Origin: an uncultured Pelagibacteraceae bacterium
Lineage (GTDB): Bacteria; Pseudomonadota; Alphaproteobacteria; Pelagibacterales; Pelagibacteraceae
Assembly (NCBI GenBank): GCA_902597215.1
Contig: CACJWU010000004.1
Coordinates: 1-40,666, forward strand
DNA length: 40,666 nt
Reading direction: 5' to 3'
Of this stretch, positions 17,189 through 25,651 are shown piece by piece (position 1 is the stretch's first letter; each line of letters opens with the position of its first letter). A program made the translations under genes and the position numbers. The notes under the pieces were generated by a model. The model worked only from the letters and a program-made list of their open reading frames with translations. It searched no databases and was not told the origin of the DNA.

Positions 17189-17207
17189 ACGAATCAAATT
17201 GATTCGT
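17189..17207 (+). repeat. 5' leader stem-loop (perfect 8-bp inverted repeat)
   Basis: ACGAATCA (17189-17196) and TGATTCGT (17200-17207) are exact reverse complements around a 3-nt AAT. With a start site near 17185 the hairpin would cap the 5' end of the transcript and could protect it from decay. As DNA it could also be an operator. Confidence 0.6.
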
Positions 17208-17228
17208 AAACTTAAAAGGGAGCTAAAG

Positions 17229-17306
17229 ATGGCTAAAAGAAGAAAAAAAGCAAAGAAGGCTAAGAAAAAAGCTAAGAAAAAAGCTAAGAAAAGAAGAAGA
17301 AGATAA
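17229..17306 (+). CDS. 25-aa polycationic Lys/Arg/Ala peptide
   Basis: The ORF encodes 13 Lys, 6 Arg, 5 Ala and the initiator Met, starting MAKRRKKAKKAKKK and ending in four Arg. It has the clearest translation signals in the window: AAGGGAG (17216-17222) lies 6 nt before the ATG. A promoter, a 5' stem-loop and a strong intrinsic terminator frame a monocistronic transcript of about 180 nt. The sequence has no domain; its AKK repeats resemble histone H1-type tails. Binding to DNA, RNA or the ribosome is plausible from charge alone. The alternative is that the RNA is the product and the reading frame is incidental, but the Shine-Dalgarno placement argues for translation. Confidence 0.7.
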   Translation: MAKRRKKAKKAKKKAKKKAKKRRRR

Positions 17307-17328
17307 TTACTTAGTATTCTTTATTAAA

Positions 17329-17367
17329 AACGCTTCTCATAACGCACGTGTGAGAGGCGTTTTTTTT
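17329..17367 (+). terminator. Strong rho-independent terminator, probably bidirectional
   Basis: AACGCTTCTCA (17329-17339) pairs with TGAGAGGCGTT (17351-17361) with one G-U pair and an 11-nt loop; a run of eight T (17360-17367) follows on the plus strand. An A5 stretch before the stem gives T5 on the minus strand, so it may also end carD transcription. The carD stop codon (17366-17368) touches its T-tract. Confidence 0.85.
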
Positions 17368-18250
17368 ATCCCTCTAGTGACACTTCATTATCATTCAGTG
17401 GTTCTTCAACCGTCAAATCATTTGATTGATTTTTTGTAATTGTTGAAGTCGGTTTAGGCTGATTATCTAGATTTCTTTTAAGAGCTTTATCTAATTTTTT
17501 TTGTGTATCCTCTAATGAAATATTCAAAATTATTTTAAATTCAGAAAGAATTCTTTCATAAGCTTTCTCAAAAAGTTGTCTTTCACTATATGATTGATCT
17601 ACCATTAGATCATCTCCTTTATTTAAATCTCTAACAACTTCTGCAAGTTCATAGATTTTACCTGAGGATATTTTTGCCTCATATTCTTGGGCTCTTCTAC
17701 TCCACATAGATCTTTTAATTTTTGGCTTACCTTTCAAAATTGATATAGATTTGTTTACTTGATTAATAGTCGAAAGAGGTCTCAAATGTGATTGTTTATT
17801 TACTGGAACCATACCATTGGCCTTATCTTTTTCAAATCTTATCACATAGGTTTCTACATCTATGCCACCTATACTAATTTTTTTAAACTCTAAAATCTGT
17901 CCTACACCATGCTTTGGATATATAACGTAATCTTTAATTTTGTATTCTTTTTTCTCTGTTTCTTGTTTTTTAACTTTTTTAATTTCAGGTTTTGTCTCAT
18001 TATTTTTAGATATTCTTAAATTATCATTTTTTATTTCTAATTTTTTTTTATCATCAATTTTTTGAGATTTTTTAATTGATGTTTTTTGAATTTTTAATTT
18101 TATCTTTTTTTTTGATTTTTTGAGATTTACTTTTTTATTTTTTTTGATCTTTTTTTTTGAAACAGTTTTTTTTGTTTCTTTAGATTTTATTTTTTTTATT
18201 TTTTTATTGAATGTTTTCTTTAAAATATTTTTCAAACTTATTTTGTTCAT
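17366..18250 (-). CDS. carD: CarD-family transcriptional regulator with a lysine-rich N-terminal extension
   Basis: CarD/CdnL proteins bind the RNA polymerase beta subunit and stabilise open promoter complexes, notably at rRNA promoters. The RNAP-interacting domain is recognisable at [17 protein letters not shown] and continues [19 protein letters not shown]; the helical C-terminal domain contains [16 protein letters not shown] and the family-typical ELAEVVRDL. Unusually, about 100 residues precede the domain and contain about 42 lysines. The start is uncertain: ATG at 18250 (used here, 294 aa), ATG at 18265 or GTG at 18292 all lie inside fdxA, and no internal ATG is available before the domain. 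A non-ATG start after the fdxA stop (18204) would remove only part of the extension. The helicase-terB-fdxA-carD order suggests co-transcription. Confidence 0.85.
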   Translation of the reverse strand: MNKISLKNILKKTFNKKIKKIKSKETKKTVSKKKIKKNKKVNLKKSKKKIKLKIQKTSIKKSQKIDDKKKLEIKNDNLRISKNNETKPEIKKVKKQETEKKEYKIKDYVIYPKHGVGQILEFKKISIGGIDVETYVIRFEKDKANGMVPVNKQSHLRPLSTINQVNKSISILKGKPKIKRSMWSRRAQEYEAKISSGKIYELAEVVRDLNKGDDLMVDQSYSERQLFEKAYERILSEFKIILNISLEDTQKKLDKALKRNLDNQPKPTSTITKNQSNDLTVEEPLNDNEVSLEG

Positions 18251-18533
18251 TTTTGTACTTTTCATGATCCTCTGGTGGATCTTTTTTTTCACTTATGTTC
18301 GGCCAGATTTCTGAATATTTTTTATTAATTTCCAGCCATTTTTCACTTCCTGGTTCTGTATCAGCTTTAATTGCATCCACTGGACACTCTGGTTCACAAA
18401 CGCCACAATCTATACACTCATCAGGTTTAATTACAAGCATATTTTTTCCTTCATAGAAGCAATCCACTGGACACACTTCAACACAGTCCATCAATTTACA
18501 CTTAATACATTTATCATTTACTATATAAGTCAT
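18204..18533 (-). CDS. fdxA: Seven-iron ferredoxin (FdxA type)
   Basis: A [3Fe-4S][4Fe-4S] electron carrier. The N-terminal half holds Cys9, 12, 17, 21 and 25 ([17 protein letters not shown]) and the second motif Cys40, 43, 46 and 50 ([15 protein letters not shown]); the CP at positions 21-22 and 50-51 fits the 7Fe pattern of Azotobacter FdI-like proteins. The acidic C-terminal half and 109-aa length match alphaproteobacterial FdxA, which sits beside carD in this class. Its ATG overlaps the terB stop as ATGA. Its 3' end overlaps the start region of carD by about 47 nt. Confidence 0.94.
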   Translation of the reverse strand: MTYIVNDKCIKCKLMDCVEVCPVDCFYEGKNMLVIKPDECIDCGVCEPECPVDAIKADTEPGSEKWLEINKKYSEIWPNISEKKDPPEDHEKYKNEQNKFEKYFKENIQ

Positions 18534-18943
18534 TTTAAATTCTTTTTTAAACGACCTTTGATATCTCCCATAGTTTTACTGTCAATATACAATAGACCGG
18601 CAAGTCGTCTCATTAAATTTTGCTCATATATATCAGCTTGATTATTTGAATAAATAATCTGCCATAATGCTTCAATTATCTTAATTTTTTTTTCTTCTTC
18701 CATATTTTTCACTTGTTTCGTAAAATCTAGTATTTGATTTGAATTTTCCTCTATTTCTTTTGCTTTTGAAATAATTTCTTTCAAGTCTTCAGATTTAGCT
18801 TCAAATTTTAAAAGAGTTTGTTTAATTATATCCTCCTCTTCTAATGAGTAATTTTCATCAATTTTAGCTGCATGAATTAATAGTGCACAAACTTTTATAA
18901 GGTCTTCTTTAATATTATCTGTTTTATCACTTATAAAAAACAT
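18530..18943 (-). CDS. TerB-like (tellurite-resistance B domain) protein
   Basis: A 137-aa all-helical acidic protein. The N-terminal half has the TerB pattern of a helix followed by an acidic turn and helix ([30 protein letters not shown]), and the second half repeats it ([29 protein letters not shown]). TerB-fold proteins bind metal or act as stress-linked scaffolds; a tellurite function should not be assumed. It starts 2 nt after the helicase stop and is coupled by ATGA to fdxA, so it is embedded in the helicase-fdxA-carD operon. Related alphaproteobacterial loci as I recall them carry an S4-domain gene at this place. Confidence 0.75.
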   Translation of the reverse strand: MFFISDKTDNIKEDLIKVCALLIHAAKIDENYSLEEEDIIKQTLLKFEAKSEDLKEIISKAKEIEENSNQILDFTKQVKNMEEEKKIKIIEALWQIIYSNNQADIYEQNLMRRLAGLLYIDSKTMGDIKGRLKKNLK

Positions 18944-18945
18944 AT

Positions 18946-21426
18946 TTAATTGAGATTTAGATTCTTTAAAACTCCAAAAGGACTTTCATTTAAATTCTTT
19001 TTAGAAAAATTTTTTTTACTTTTTTTTATTGGTATATATCTAAAAAAAGTTTCATTTTCTCTTTCTATAATTTTATAATTCATATTTTTTAACAGTTTTT
19101 TAAAATTTTCTTTGTTACATCCTAACAAATTCATCATTTCTGGAATCATTTTAATTTCTTTTTCTTTTTCAGAGTTTGAATTAATTATTTGAACAAATAG
19201 TCTTTCTAAAATATCTATTCTTACAAAAAAATTGTTAAATTTTTCAAAGCCACATAGAAGCATAAAGTTTTTATTATTATGTTCAAAATTATCTAAAAAA
19301 TTTAATCCAAAAGTTGGTGGTTTAAAATTAAAATATTTTTGATTAAAATTTTTCCACAGTAATGTTCTTAAAGATACAGCTTCGGGTTTTATTAGTTTAT
19401 ACAAAAATATGTGATATCTTCCAAATTTAACTCCAAGATCTCTTAGAACTTTTCTATCATTTTGTTCCATATTTTTAAGATACTCATTTACCTGTTCTCT
19501 TTTAAGAACACCATTATTTTCATAGAGTTGGAATGCAAGTGCTTTAATTGAAGAATTTTTTTCTTTAATATTTTTTAGATCTACTAAACTTTTTAAAATT
19601 GTATCAATTTTATTTTTTAACCATTTTTCTATAAAATTATTTAATTTTTGTCTTGGATTTTGTTCAATAATATCGTCAACAATCAATTCAAAATACGGTT
19701 CTAAATAATCTTTACCTGAAGTTAATTTTGCAATTGGAAATTTACTCCAATAAATCTTAAAATCATCCTTTAATTCAATTAATCCTGTCTCAATAATTGT
19801 TTGAATTCTTTTTTCAAATTCAGGACTTACAGTTTGCCTTGCAGCTTTTTTTAAGGACTTAATATCAGTTTCCAAAGCTCCTTTTTTCAGATCTAGCTCG
19901 AGTTTTAATCCATTTATTTTACCAATAAATTGATTATCAATCATAACATCGTTATTTTTCGAAATTTTTGTTTCAAATTCCATATCTTGTTTTAAACCTC
20001 TAGCAAGAACACTTGCTCTTTTATCAATAAATGTTTTTGTAAGTTCTTCATGAAGTCTGTCTGAAAGTTTATCTTCTAAAATTTTAGTTTTTTCAATCCA
20101 ATAATTTTGATTTTCTACCCAATTATTTTTATTTGAAACATAAGACCAAGTTCGTACATTTGCAATTCTATTAGATAAAGAGTCTACATTTCCTTCAAAT
20201 TTATTGAGTTTCATTAATTGCAAATGCATAAAATCATCAGTGATTTTACTTTTTTTACTGCTTAAATATTTAAATACATTCTTGATGACTTCATAGTGGT
20301 TTCCATATGTTTTTTTCACAAAGTCGGGTATCTGACAACATTCCCATAGAAGTTTTAAATATTTTTCATTAAAATCTGAATTATAAAAATTTTTATCTTT
20401 TAAAAAAAATTTTAAAGCTTTCTCATCTTCTCGTTCGTATATTTTTCTTAGCCAATTTTTTTGAGGTTTTTCATCTAGAGATCTAATTAAAGATGTAGCA
20501 TTGTTAAAATTTAAATTTGAATTTCTCCAAAAAAGTGTTTGTATTTCCTCAAATTTGTGATTTTCTAATAATTCAACTTCTTCTGAATTAATTTCTTTAC
20601 ATTGTCCAGTAATACCAAAGCTTCCATCATTTAAATATCTACCCGCACGCCCAGCAATTTGACCTATTTCAGAAAGATTTAATTTTCTAGACTTTTTTCC
20701 ATCAAACTTTTTAAGATTTGAAAAATAAATATTGTTCAAATCCATATTTATACCCATCCCAATCGCATCTGTAGCAACCAAGAAATCAACATCACCTGAC
20801 TGATATAAAGCAACTTGAGCATTTCTAGTTTTTGGACTGAGCGAACCCATGACAATTGCTGCACCACCTTTTTGTCTTCTAATAAGCTCTGCAATTGCAT
20901 AAACTTCTTCTGCAGAAAAAGCTATTATTGCAGTCTTTCTCTCAATTCTTGAAATTTTCTTATGTCCCGAGTAAGAAAGTTTAGATAATCTATTTCTGTC
21001 TATAAATTCAATATCTTCATCTAATTTTGATATAATATTTTTTATAGTATTAGAACCCATAAACATTGTTAACTTATTTCCACGTATATTTAATAATCGG
21101 TCTGTAAAAATATGACCACGTTCGTGATCTGAGCACATTTGAATTTCATCAACTGCTACAAAATCCAAATTTTTGTCAATAGGCATAGACTCTACAGTGC
21201 AAAGATAATATTTTGCACTTTTTGGAATGATTTTTTCTTCTCCAGTTATTAGTGCAACTTTATTAATACCTATTATTTTAACTACCTTGTCAAAGACTTC
21301 TCTAGCAAGCAGTCTTAGAGGAAAACCAATCATTCCATTGTCAAAAGAAAGCATGGTCTCTACTGCTAAGTGTGTTTTACCTGTATTAGTTGGGCCGAGA
21401 ACAGCAGATATTTTATTTTTGGTCAT
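18946..21426 (-). CDS. SUV3-like superfamily 2 RNA helicase
   Basis: An 826-aa ATP-dependent helicase related to mitochondrial SUV3 and its alphaproteobacterial homologues. Motif I is GPTNTGKT (11-18), motif II is DEIQ (93-96), and motif VI is QIAGRAGR (256-263). GFPLRLLAREVFDK and DHERGHIFTDRLL are SUV3-specific surroundings. The long C-terminal part (from ~300) is helical and lysine-rich with no motif I can name. In mitochondria SUV3 works with an RNA-degrading exonuclease; an RNA-turnover role here is inferred. It opens the minus-strand operon with terB, fdxA and carD. Confidence 0.88.
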   Translation of the reverse strand: MTKNKISAVLGPTNTGKTHLAVETMLSFDNGMIGFPLRLLAREVFDKVVKIIGINKVALITGEEKIIPKSAKYYLCTVESMPIDKNLDFVAVDEIQMCSDHERGHIFTDRLLNIRGNKLTMFMGSNTIKNIISKLDEDIEFIDRNRLSKLSYSGHKKISRIERKTAIIAFSAEEVYAIAELIRRQKGGAAIVMGSLSPKTRNAQVALYQSGDVDFLVATDAIGMGINMDLNNIYFSNLKKFDGKKSRKLNLSEIGQIAGRAGRYLNDGSFGITGQCKEINSEEVELLENHKFEEIQTLFWRNSNLNFNNATSLIRSLDEKPQKNWLRKIYEREDEKALKFFLKDKNFYNSDFNEKYLKLLWECCQIPDFVKKTYGNHYEVIKNVFKYLSSKKSKITDDFMHLQLMKLNKFEGNVDSLSNRIANVRTWSYVSNKNNWVENQNYWIEKTKILEDKLSDRLHEELTKTFIDKRASVLARGLKQDMEFETKISKNNDVMIDNQFIGKINGLKLELDLKKGALETDIKSLKKAARQTVSPEFEKRIQTIIETGLIELKDDFKIYWSKFPIAKLTSGKDYLEPYFELIVDDIIEQNPRQKLNNFIEKWLKNKIDTILKSLVDLKNIKEKNSSIKALAFQLYENNGVLKREQVNEYLKNMEQNDRKVLRDLGVKFGRYHIFLYKLIKPEAVSLRTLLWKNFNQKYFNFKPPTFGLNFLDNFEHNNKNFMLLCGFEKFNNFFVRIDILERLFVQIINSNSEKEKEIKMIPEMMNLLGCNKENFKKLLKNMNYKIIERENETFFRYIPIKKSKKNFSKKNLNESPFGVLKNLNLN

Positions 21427-21596
21427 TTCAACTTTTTGTGCTTATTTTTTTCTACCTACCACATGTTGTGAGTATTAAAGAACAAAAATAGTCTAAAACA
21501 TGACCGAATCATTAGGTAAAAAGTTCTCATTTTTAAATGTACTTATCTTAGCATAACTTTCAGGAGTCATAAAACTTTATTTGAATTAGTTATGTT

Positions 21597-21637
21597 TATA
21601 ATGATAACTTAAATTAATTAAAATTAATCATAAGGAG
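21597..21637 (+). promoter_or_regulatory. -10 box and Shine-Dalgarno of the TAXI-TRAP operon
   Basis: A consensus TATAAT (21597-21602) lies about 40 nt before the start codon; no good -35 box is seen 16-18 nt upstream, so an activator may be needed. AAGGAG (21632-21637) lies 5 nt before the ATG at 21643. The rest of the 216-nt gap (21427-21642) shows nothing else I can name. Confidence 0.45.
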
Positions 21638-21642
21638 AAAAA

Positions 21643-22650
21643 ATGTTAAAAAAAATATCAAAAATTTTTGCAATTGTTTTATTCTTATCTGGAACTTTTG
21701 TGGGAAAAGTTATTTCATCAGAATTGACTTTTTTTACTATTGGGACAGGTGGAACAGCTTATACATATTACCCAGTTGGTGGAATGATAGCTAATGCAAT
21801 TTCGAAGCCTCCTGGATCTAGAGAATGTGGAAAAGGTGGAAGCTGTGGTGTGGATGGACTTATTGCTTCTGCTGTATCGTCTAGAGGCTCAGTCGATAAT
21901 GTTAATGCTATTTTGTCTGGATTAAGAAATTCTGGTTTTGCGCAATCTGACGTTGCCTATTGGGCTTATACTGGTACAGGAACTATGGAAGGCAAAGAGC
22001 CAGCGAAAGATTTAAGGACAATAGCTGCACTATTTGAGGAACATATTCATTTAGTGACACTTAAAAATAGTAAGATAAATTCTGTAAAAGATCTTAAAGG
22101 TAAAAGAGTTTCATTAGATGAACCTGGGTCTGGCACTTATGTGGATGCATTGTTAATTCTAGAAGCTAATGGACTTTCTGAAAAAGATGTTAAAGCAGAG
22201 GCGTTAAAAGGTAATGCTGCGACTGACGCTCTTAGAAATAAAAAGGTTGATGCAATTTTTGTTGTTGCTGGCTATCCCACAGGAGCAATTGTTGAATTAG
22301 CATCATCTGTACCAATTAAACTAGTTCCAATTGATGGAGCTGGAGCTAAAAAATTGACTGATAAATATGGTTTTTTTTCTCAGAGTGATATCCCATCAGG
22401 AACTTACGAGAATGTAAAAACTACGAGCACTGTAGCAGTTGGTGCTCAGTGGTTTACATCAGCAAAAGAAGATGCAGAACTAATTTACAAAATTACCAAA
22501 GCACTCTGGAATAAAGAGTCACGTAAATTAATGGATGTTGGTCATGCTAAAGGAAAAACTATTACACCAGACACTGCATTGTCAGGGGTAGGAGTACCTT
22601 TACATCCAGGCGCTGAAAAATTTTATAAAGAAGCAGGCCTACTTAAATAA
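21643..22650 (+). CDS. TAXI-family TRAP transporter solute-binding protein
   Basis: Periplasmic substrate-binding subunit of a TRAP transporter. It has a signal peptide (about 1-26, MLKKISKIFAIVLFLSGTF...) and the TAXI-family opening FFTIGTGGTAYTYYPVGGMIANAIS. Later segments LKGKRVSLDEPGSGTYVDAL and ALRNKKVDAIFVVAGYPTGAI are characteristic ligand-cleft regions. Length 335 aa is normal. TAXI proteins often bind dicarboxylates or glutamate/glutamine; the ligand cannot be assigned. The gene has a strong ribosome-binding site and is separated from the permease by an intrinsic terminator, which should make the binding protein the more abundant product. Confidence 0.93.
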   Translation: MLKKISKIFAIVLFLSGTFVGKVISSELTFFTIGTGGTAYTYYPVGGMIANAISKPPGSRECGKGGSCGVDGLIASAVSSRGSVDNVNAILSGLRNSGFAQSDVAYWAYTGTGTMEGKEPAKDLRTIAALFEEHIHLVTLKNSKINSVKDLKGKRVSLDEPGSGTYVDALLILEANGLSEKDVKAEALKGNAATDALRNKKVDAIFVVAGYPTGAIVELASSVPIKLVPIDGAGAKKLTDKYGFFSQSDIPSGTYENVKTTSTVAVGAQWFTSAKEDAELIYKITKALWNKESRKLMDVGHAKGKTITPDTALSGVGVPLHPGAEKFYKEAGLLK

Positions 22651-22662
22651 AACTAGATAATT

Positions 22663-22693
22663 AAAACCCTGGATTAAATTCCAGGGTTTTTTT
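22663..22693 (+). terminator. Intrinsic terminator/attenuator between TRAP binding protein and permease
   Basis: AAAACCCTGG (22663-22672) pairs perfectly with CCAGGGTTTT (22681-22690) around an 8-nt loop, with seven T (22687-22693). The very next base is the A of the permease ATG (22694). It should end most transcripts after the binding-protein gene and would fold over the place where a ribosome-binding site is expected. Confidence 0.85.
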
Positions 22694-24709
22694 ATGGAAA
22701 ATCCAAAAAAAAATATCGATTTTGAAGCAATAGAAAAAAAATATGATCCTCAATTAGCCTTTAGAAAAATTGGTCCAAAGATAAGCATTATACTATCCAC
22801 ATTATTAGTCTTAATGTCTGTTTACCATTTTTGGGCATCAGGTTTTGGTTTAGTTCGTGAAGTATTACATAGAGGCATTCATATTTCTTTTGTAATAGGT
22901 TTAGTTTTTCTTTTGTTCAGTTATAAAAGAACAAAAAAAGACTCTGAAAAACAAAATTCAAGTTTTTTGAATTTTCAAAATATAGATTTGATAGATTATA
23001 TCTTTGCTTTTTTAGCTGTATCCTCTGCTTTATATTTGCCGTTATTACCACCAGAGATTTTAGCTCAAAGAGTAGGAAATCCCCAGATAATTGACGTGTT
23101 TATGGGCTCAATATTAATTATTTTAACTTTAGAGGCTGCAAGAAGATCCGTAGGTGCAACCTTACCATTAATAAGTATAATTTTTATTTTGTTTGCAATT
23201 TTTGGACCATATGCACCCGGAGCTCTAAAACATGGTGGTACATCTTGGTTGGGTTTTGTAAATCATATTTATATTACAAATCAAGGTGTTTACGGTATTG
23301 CTGTTGGGGTTATGGCCCAGTATGTTTTTCTATTTATACTTTTTGGTGTTTTAGCTACAAGAGTTGGTCTAGGGAAATTATTTATTGATCTATCAATGTT
23401 AATTGCTGGAAAATTTTCAGGTGGACCTGCAAAAGTTGCAATTTTTTCTTCTGCCTTTATGGGAACAATATCAGGATCATCAATAGCAAACACTGTTACA
23501 ACGGGGTCTCTTACTATACCTGCAATGAAAAAGGTAGGTTATCCCTCTCATTTTTCCGGCGCAGTTGAGGCTGCATCCTCTACTGGCGGACAGATAACTC
23601 CACCAATTTTAGGTGCTGCAGCTTTCATTATGGTTGAATATTTAGAAATTCCTTTGAAAGACATTTTAGCTGCAGCACTTATTCCTGCTCTTCTTCATTA
23701 TTTTGGAATTTTTATCATGGTACATCTTGAAGCAAAAAAACTAGGGTTGAGGGGTTTAAGTCAAAAAGAAATGCCAAATTTAACTAAAGTTATAAAAGAT
23801 AATTGGTTGTCGCTTTTACCCTTAATTATTTTAGTATACTTTATATTAAGTGGGCGAACACCAGACTTTGCGGCAATTTATGGTATTATATCATGTGTTA
23901 CTATTGGTTTTATAAAACCCAGCAATCGTTTGAGTTTTAAAGATCTTTGGATTTGTTTGGAGTCCGGAGCAAAAAATACTTTGGCCGTAGGTGCTGCAGC
24001 AACTTGCGTTGGTATTATTGTTGGTGTTGTAACTTTAACTGGAGTTGGCTTCAGACTAGGCTTTGTTGTTATACAGACCGCAGGTGATATTAGTAATTTT
24101 TTTTCTAATATATGGCCAATATCCTTTTTTTCATTTGAAGACTTGAGATTGTTTTTTTCTTTAGTTTTAATAGCAATTTCTTGCATAATTATGGGTGCAG
24201 GAATACCCACAACAGCCACTTATATTATTCTAGTTGCAGTTGCTGCTCCAGCACTAGCCCAGCTTGGAATTGAACCTTTAGTAGCACATTTTTTTGTTTT
24301 CTATTATGGAGTCTTGGCAGACATCACACCTCCTGTTGCTTTAGCCGCATATGCTGCCTCAGGAATAGCTAAATCAAATCCTTTTAAAACTGGAAATACA
24401 GCTTTTAGACTTGGTATCGCAAAAGCTTTAGTTCCGTTTGTATTTGTTTATTCACCTTCGTTATTATTGATTACTGGAGAGTTTCAAACCAATCAATTAA
24501 TTATAACACTAACTGGAACATTAATAGGTATTGCCTTAATTGGAATTGCGTTTTCAGGTTACTTGTTTAGACCACTTATGAAATATGAACAATTATTAAT
24601 TGGTGTTGGCTCTTTATTTTTTGTTGCACCAGGAATAGAATCTATGGTTGTAGGTTTATTCATTATTTTTCCAATATTTTTTTTGCAATTTTATAAAAAA
24701 AAAAACTAG
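22694..24709 (+). CDS. TRAP transporter permease, fused 4TM/12TM subunits
   Basis: A single 671-aa integral membrane protein that combines the small (DctQ-like) and large (DctM-like) TRAP subunits. N-terminal helices lie at about 30-160. The large-subunit part follows with signatures GKFSGGPAKVAIFSSAFMG, SGSSIANTVTTGSLTIP and, in the second half, MGAGIPTTATYIILVAVAAPAL and DITPPVALAAYAASG. This is the fused form that pairs with TAXI binding proteins. No Shine-Dalgarno is possible, since the ATG directly follows a terminator T-tract. The stop overlaps the convergent thioesterase stop in a CTAG tetranucleotide. Confidence 0.93.
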   Translation: MENPKKNIDFEAIEKKYDPQLAFRKIGPKISIILSTLLVLMSVYHFWASGFGLVREVLHRGIHISFVIGLVFLLFSYKRTKKDSEKQNSSFLNFQNIDLIDYIFAFLAVSSALYLPLLPPEILAQRVGNPQIIDVFMGSILIILTLEAARRSVGATLPLISIIFILFAIFGPYAPGALKHGGTSWLGFVNHIYITNQGVYGIAVGVMAQYVFLFILFGVLATRVGLGKLFIDLSMLIAGKFSGGPAKVAIFSSAFMGTISGSSIANTVTTGSLTIPAMKKVGYPSHFSGAVEAASSTGGQITPPILGAAAFIMVEYLEIPLKDILAAALIPALLHYFGIFIMVHLEAKKLGLRGLSQKEMPNLTKVIKDNWLSLLPLIILVYFILSGRTPDFAAIYGIISCVTIGFIKPSNRLSFKDLWICLESGAKNTLAVGAAATCVGIIVGVVTLTGVGFRLGFVVIQTAGDISNFFSNIWPISFFSFEDLRLFFSLVLIAISCIIMGAGIPTTATYIILVAVAAPALAQLGIEPLVAHFFVFYYGVLADITPPVALAAYAASGIAKSNPFKTGNTAFRLGIAKALVPFVFVYSPSLLLITGEFQTNQLIITLTGTLIGIALIGIAFSGYLFRPLMKYEQLLIGVGSLFFVAPGIESMVVGLFIIFPIFFLQFYKKKN

Positions 24710-25131
24710 CCACCTGGTCCTAATTTTGAAGGTTCAATTTTTAAAATCTTCCAAACGCCAGAGGCTGAAGTTATGATTTTGTTTTCACTTTTCAATTCAC
24801 AAAATAAAAAAACTAAAGTTTTAGTTTTTTTTAAAATTTTCACATGACCAGTTATCTCATCATTGACTTTTGATGTTCCAATAAATTTTAGATCAAGTGA
24901 AATTGTAACACACGGTGCATTATCTGCTGCTCTATGTGCAGCAGTTCCGGCACCTGCATCTACCAAGGCTGACAAATAGCCTCCGTGTGTAATGCCAGCA
25001 GCGTTTAAGTGATTTTCATTTATTGTAGCCTTAAATTCGTACTCTATTTCTGAAATATTTCTGAACATTACTCCACCGTTATGTTTCATAAATCCTGGTT
25101 TTAAACTTATTTGCTCAAATTTTTGTGTCAT
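24706..25131 (-). CDS. PaaI-type hotdog-fold thioesterase
   Basis: A 141-aa acyl-CoA thioesterase-like protein. The hotdog central helix and its preceding glycine turn are visible as AAGITHGGYLSALVDAGAGTAA, with the HGG and Asp typical of the PaaI/YbgC-like 4HBT group, followed by strands VTISLDLKFIG and DEITGHVKILKKTKTLVFL. The acyl substrate is not predictable. It is convergent with the TRAP permease and shares a 4-nt stop overlap. A possible 27-aa membrane ORF lies just upstream on the same strand. Confidence 0.85.
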   Translation of the reverse strand: MTQKFEQISLKPGFMKHNGGVMFRNISEIEYEFKATINENHLNAAGITHGGYLSALVDAGAGTAAHRAADNAPCVTISLDLKFIGTSKVNDEITGHVKILKKTKTLVFLFCELKSENKIITSASGVWKILKIEPSKLGPGG

Positions 25132-25136
25132 TTTTT

Positions 25137-25220
25137 TTATAATACTAAAGTAAGAATTAATAATATTACAAAAATGATTAAAAAAAAATAAATTACTGAT
25201 TTTTGTAATGATAATTTCAT
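25137..25220 (-). CDS. Possible 27-aa single-transmembrane peptide
   Basis: In the 105-nt gap between the thioesterase and the DUF4116-like gene the minus strand encodes MKLSLQKSVIYFF followed by an unbroken hydrophobic stretch to the TAA at 25137. About 18 residues could cross the membrane once, with the positively charged N-terminus inside. No Shine-Dalgarno is evident, and short hydrophobic frames are easily formed in AT-rich DNA, so this is tentative. Confidence 0.25.
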   Translation of the reverse strand: MKLSLQKSVIYFFLIIFVILLILTLVL

Positions 25221-25236
25221 CTGAGTTTTTTTATAT

Positions 25237-25569
25237 TTAATTGTTAATTTTAGATAAAATATCTTTATCTTCCAACAAATTTTTATCTAAGTACTTATAA
25301 ATTGATTTATTAAGTTTAATAATTTCCAATAAAAATTCTTTATCTTTCTTCAAAGAATCATCTATGTATTTGAAAGAGAAACCATGGTTTATAAGAACTT
25401 TTTTTAAAAACTTTTTATCCTTTTTTAATCTTTTTGAAACATATTTTAAATTATATTCATTCCACTGCACTGCTTCCCAAACAAATTGATCATCATCCCA
25501 CAAGTTTATTGGAATTTTTTCTTGTTCTTCTTTAAATACAAATTCTAATATTTCTGGATTTATGCTCAT
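25237..25569 (-). CDS. DUF4116-like repeat protein
   Basis: A 110-aa protein built of about three imperfect ~24-residue repeats, each of the form L-KDK-FL---I--(hydrophobic)-YI---L: WDDDQFVWEAVQWNEYNLKYV, then KKDKKFLKKVLINHG, then KKDKEFLLEIIKLN, ending in LLEDKDILSKI. This pattern resembles DUF4116, a repeat of unknown function seen in bacteria and protists. I use the ATG at 25569; a TTG seven codons upstream is also open. The gene and its neighbour at 25652 form the only obviously accessory stretch here. Confidence 0.6.
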   Translation of the reverse strand: MSINPEILEFVFKEEQEKIPINLWDDDQFVWEAVQWNEYNLKYVSKRLKKDKKFLKKVLINHGFSFKYIDDSLKKDKEFLLEIIKLNKSIYKYLDKNLLEDKDILSKINN

Positions 25570-25651
25570 TAAAAAAATATATATATACAATAAATTTTAT
25601 AAAATTTATATTAAATTAAAATATTTCTCATAATATTTTAATATTTTAATA

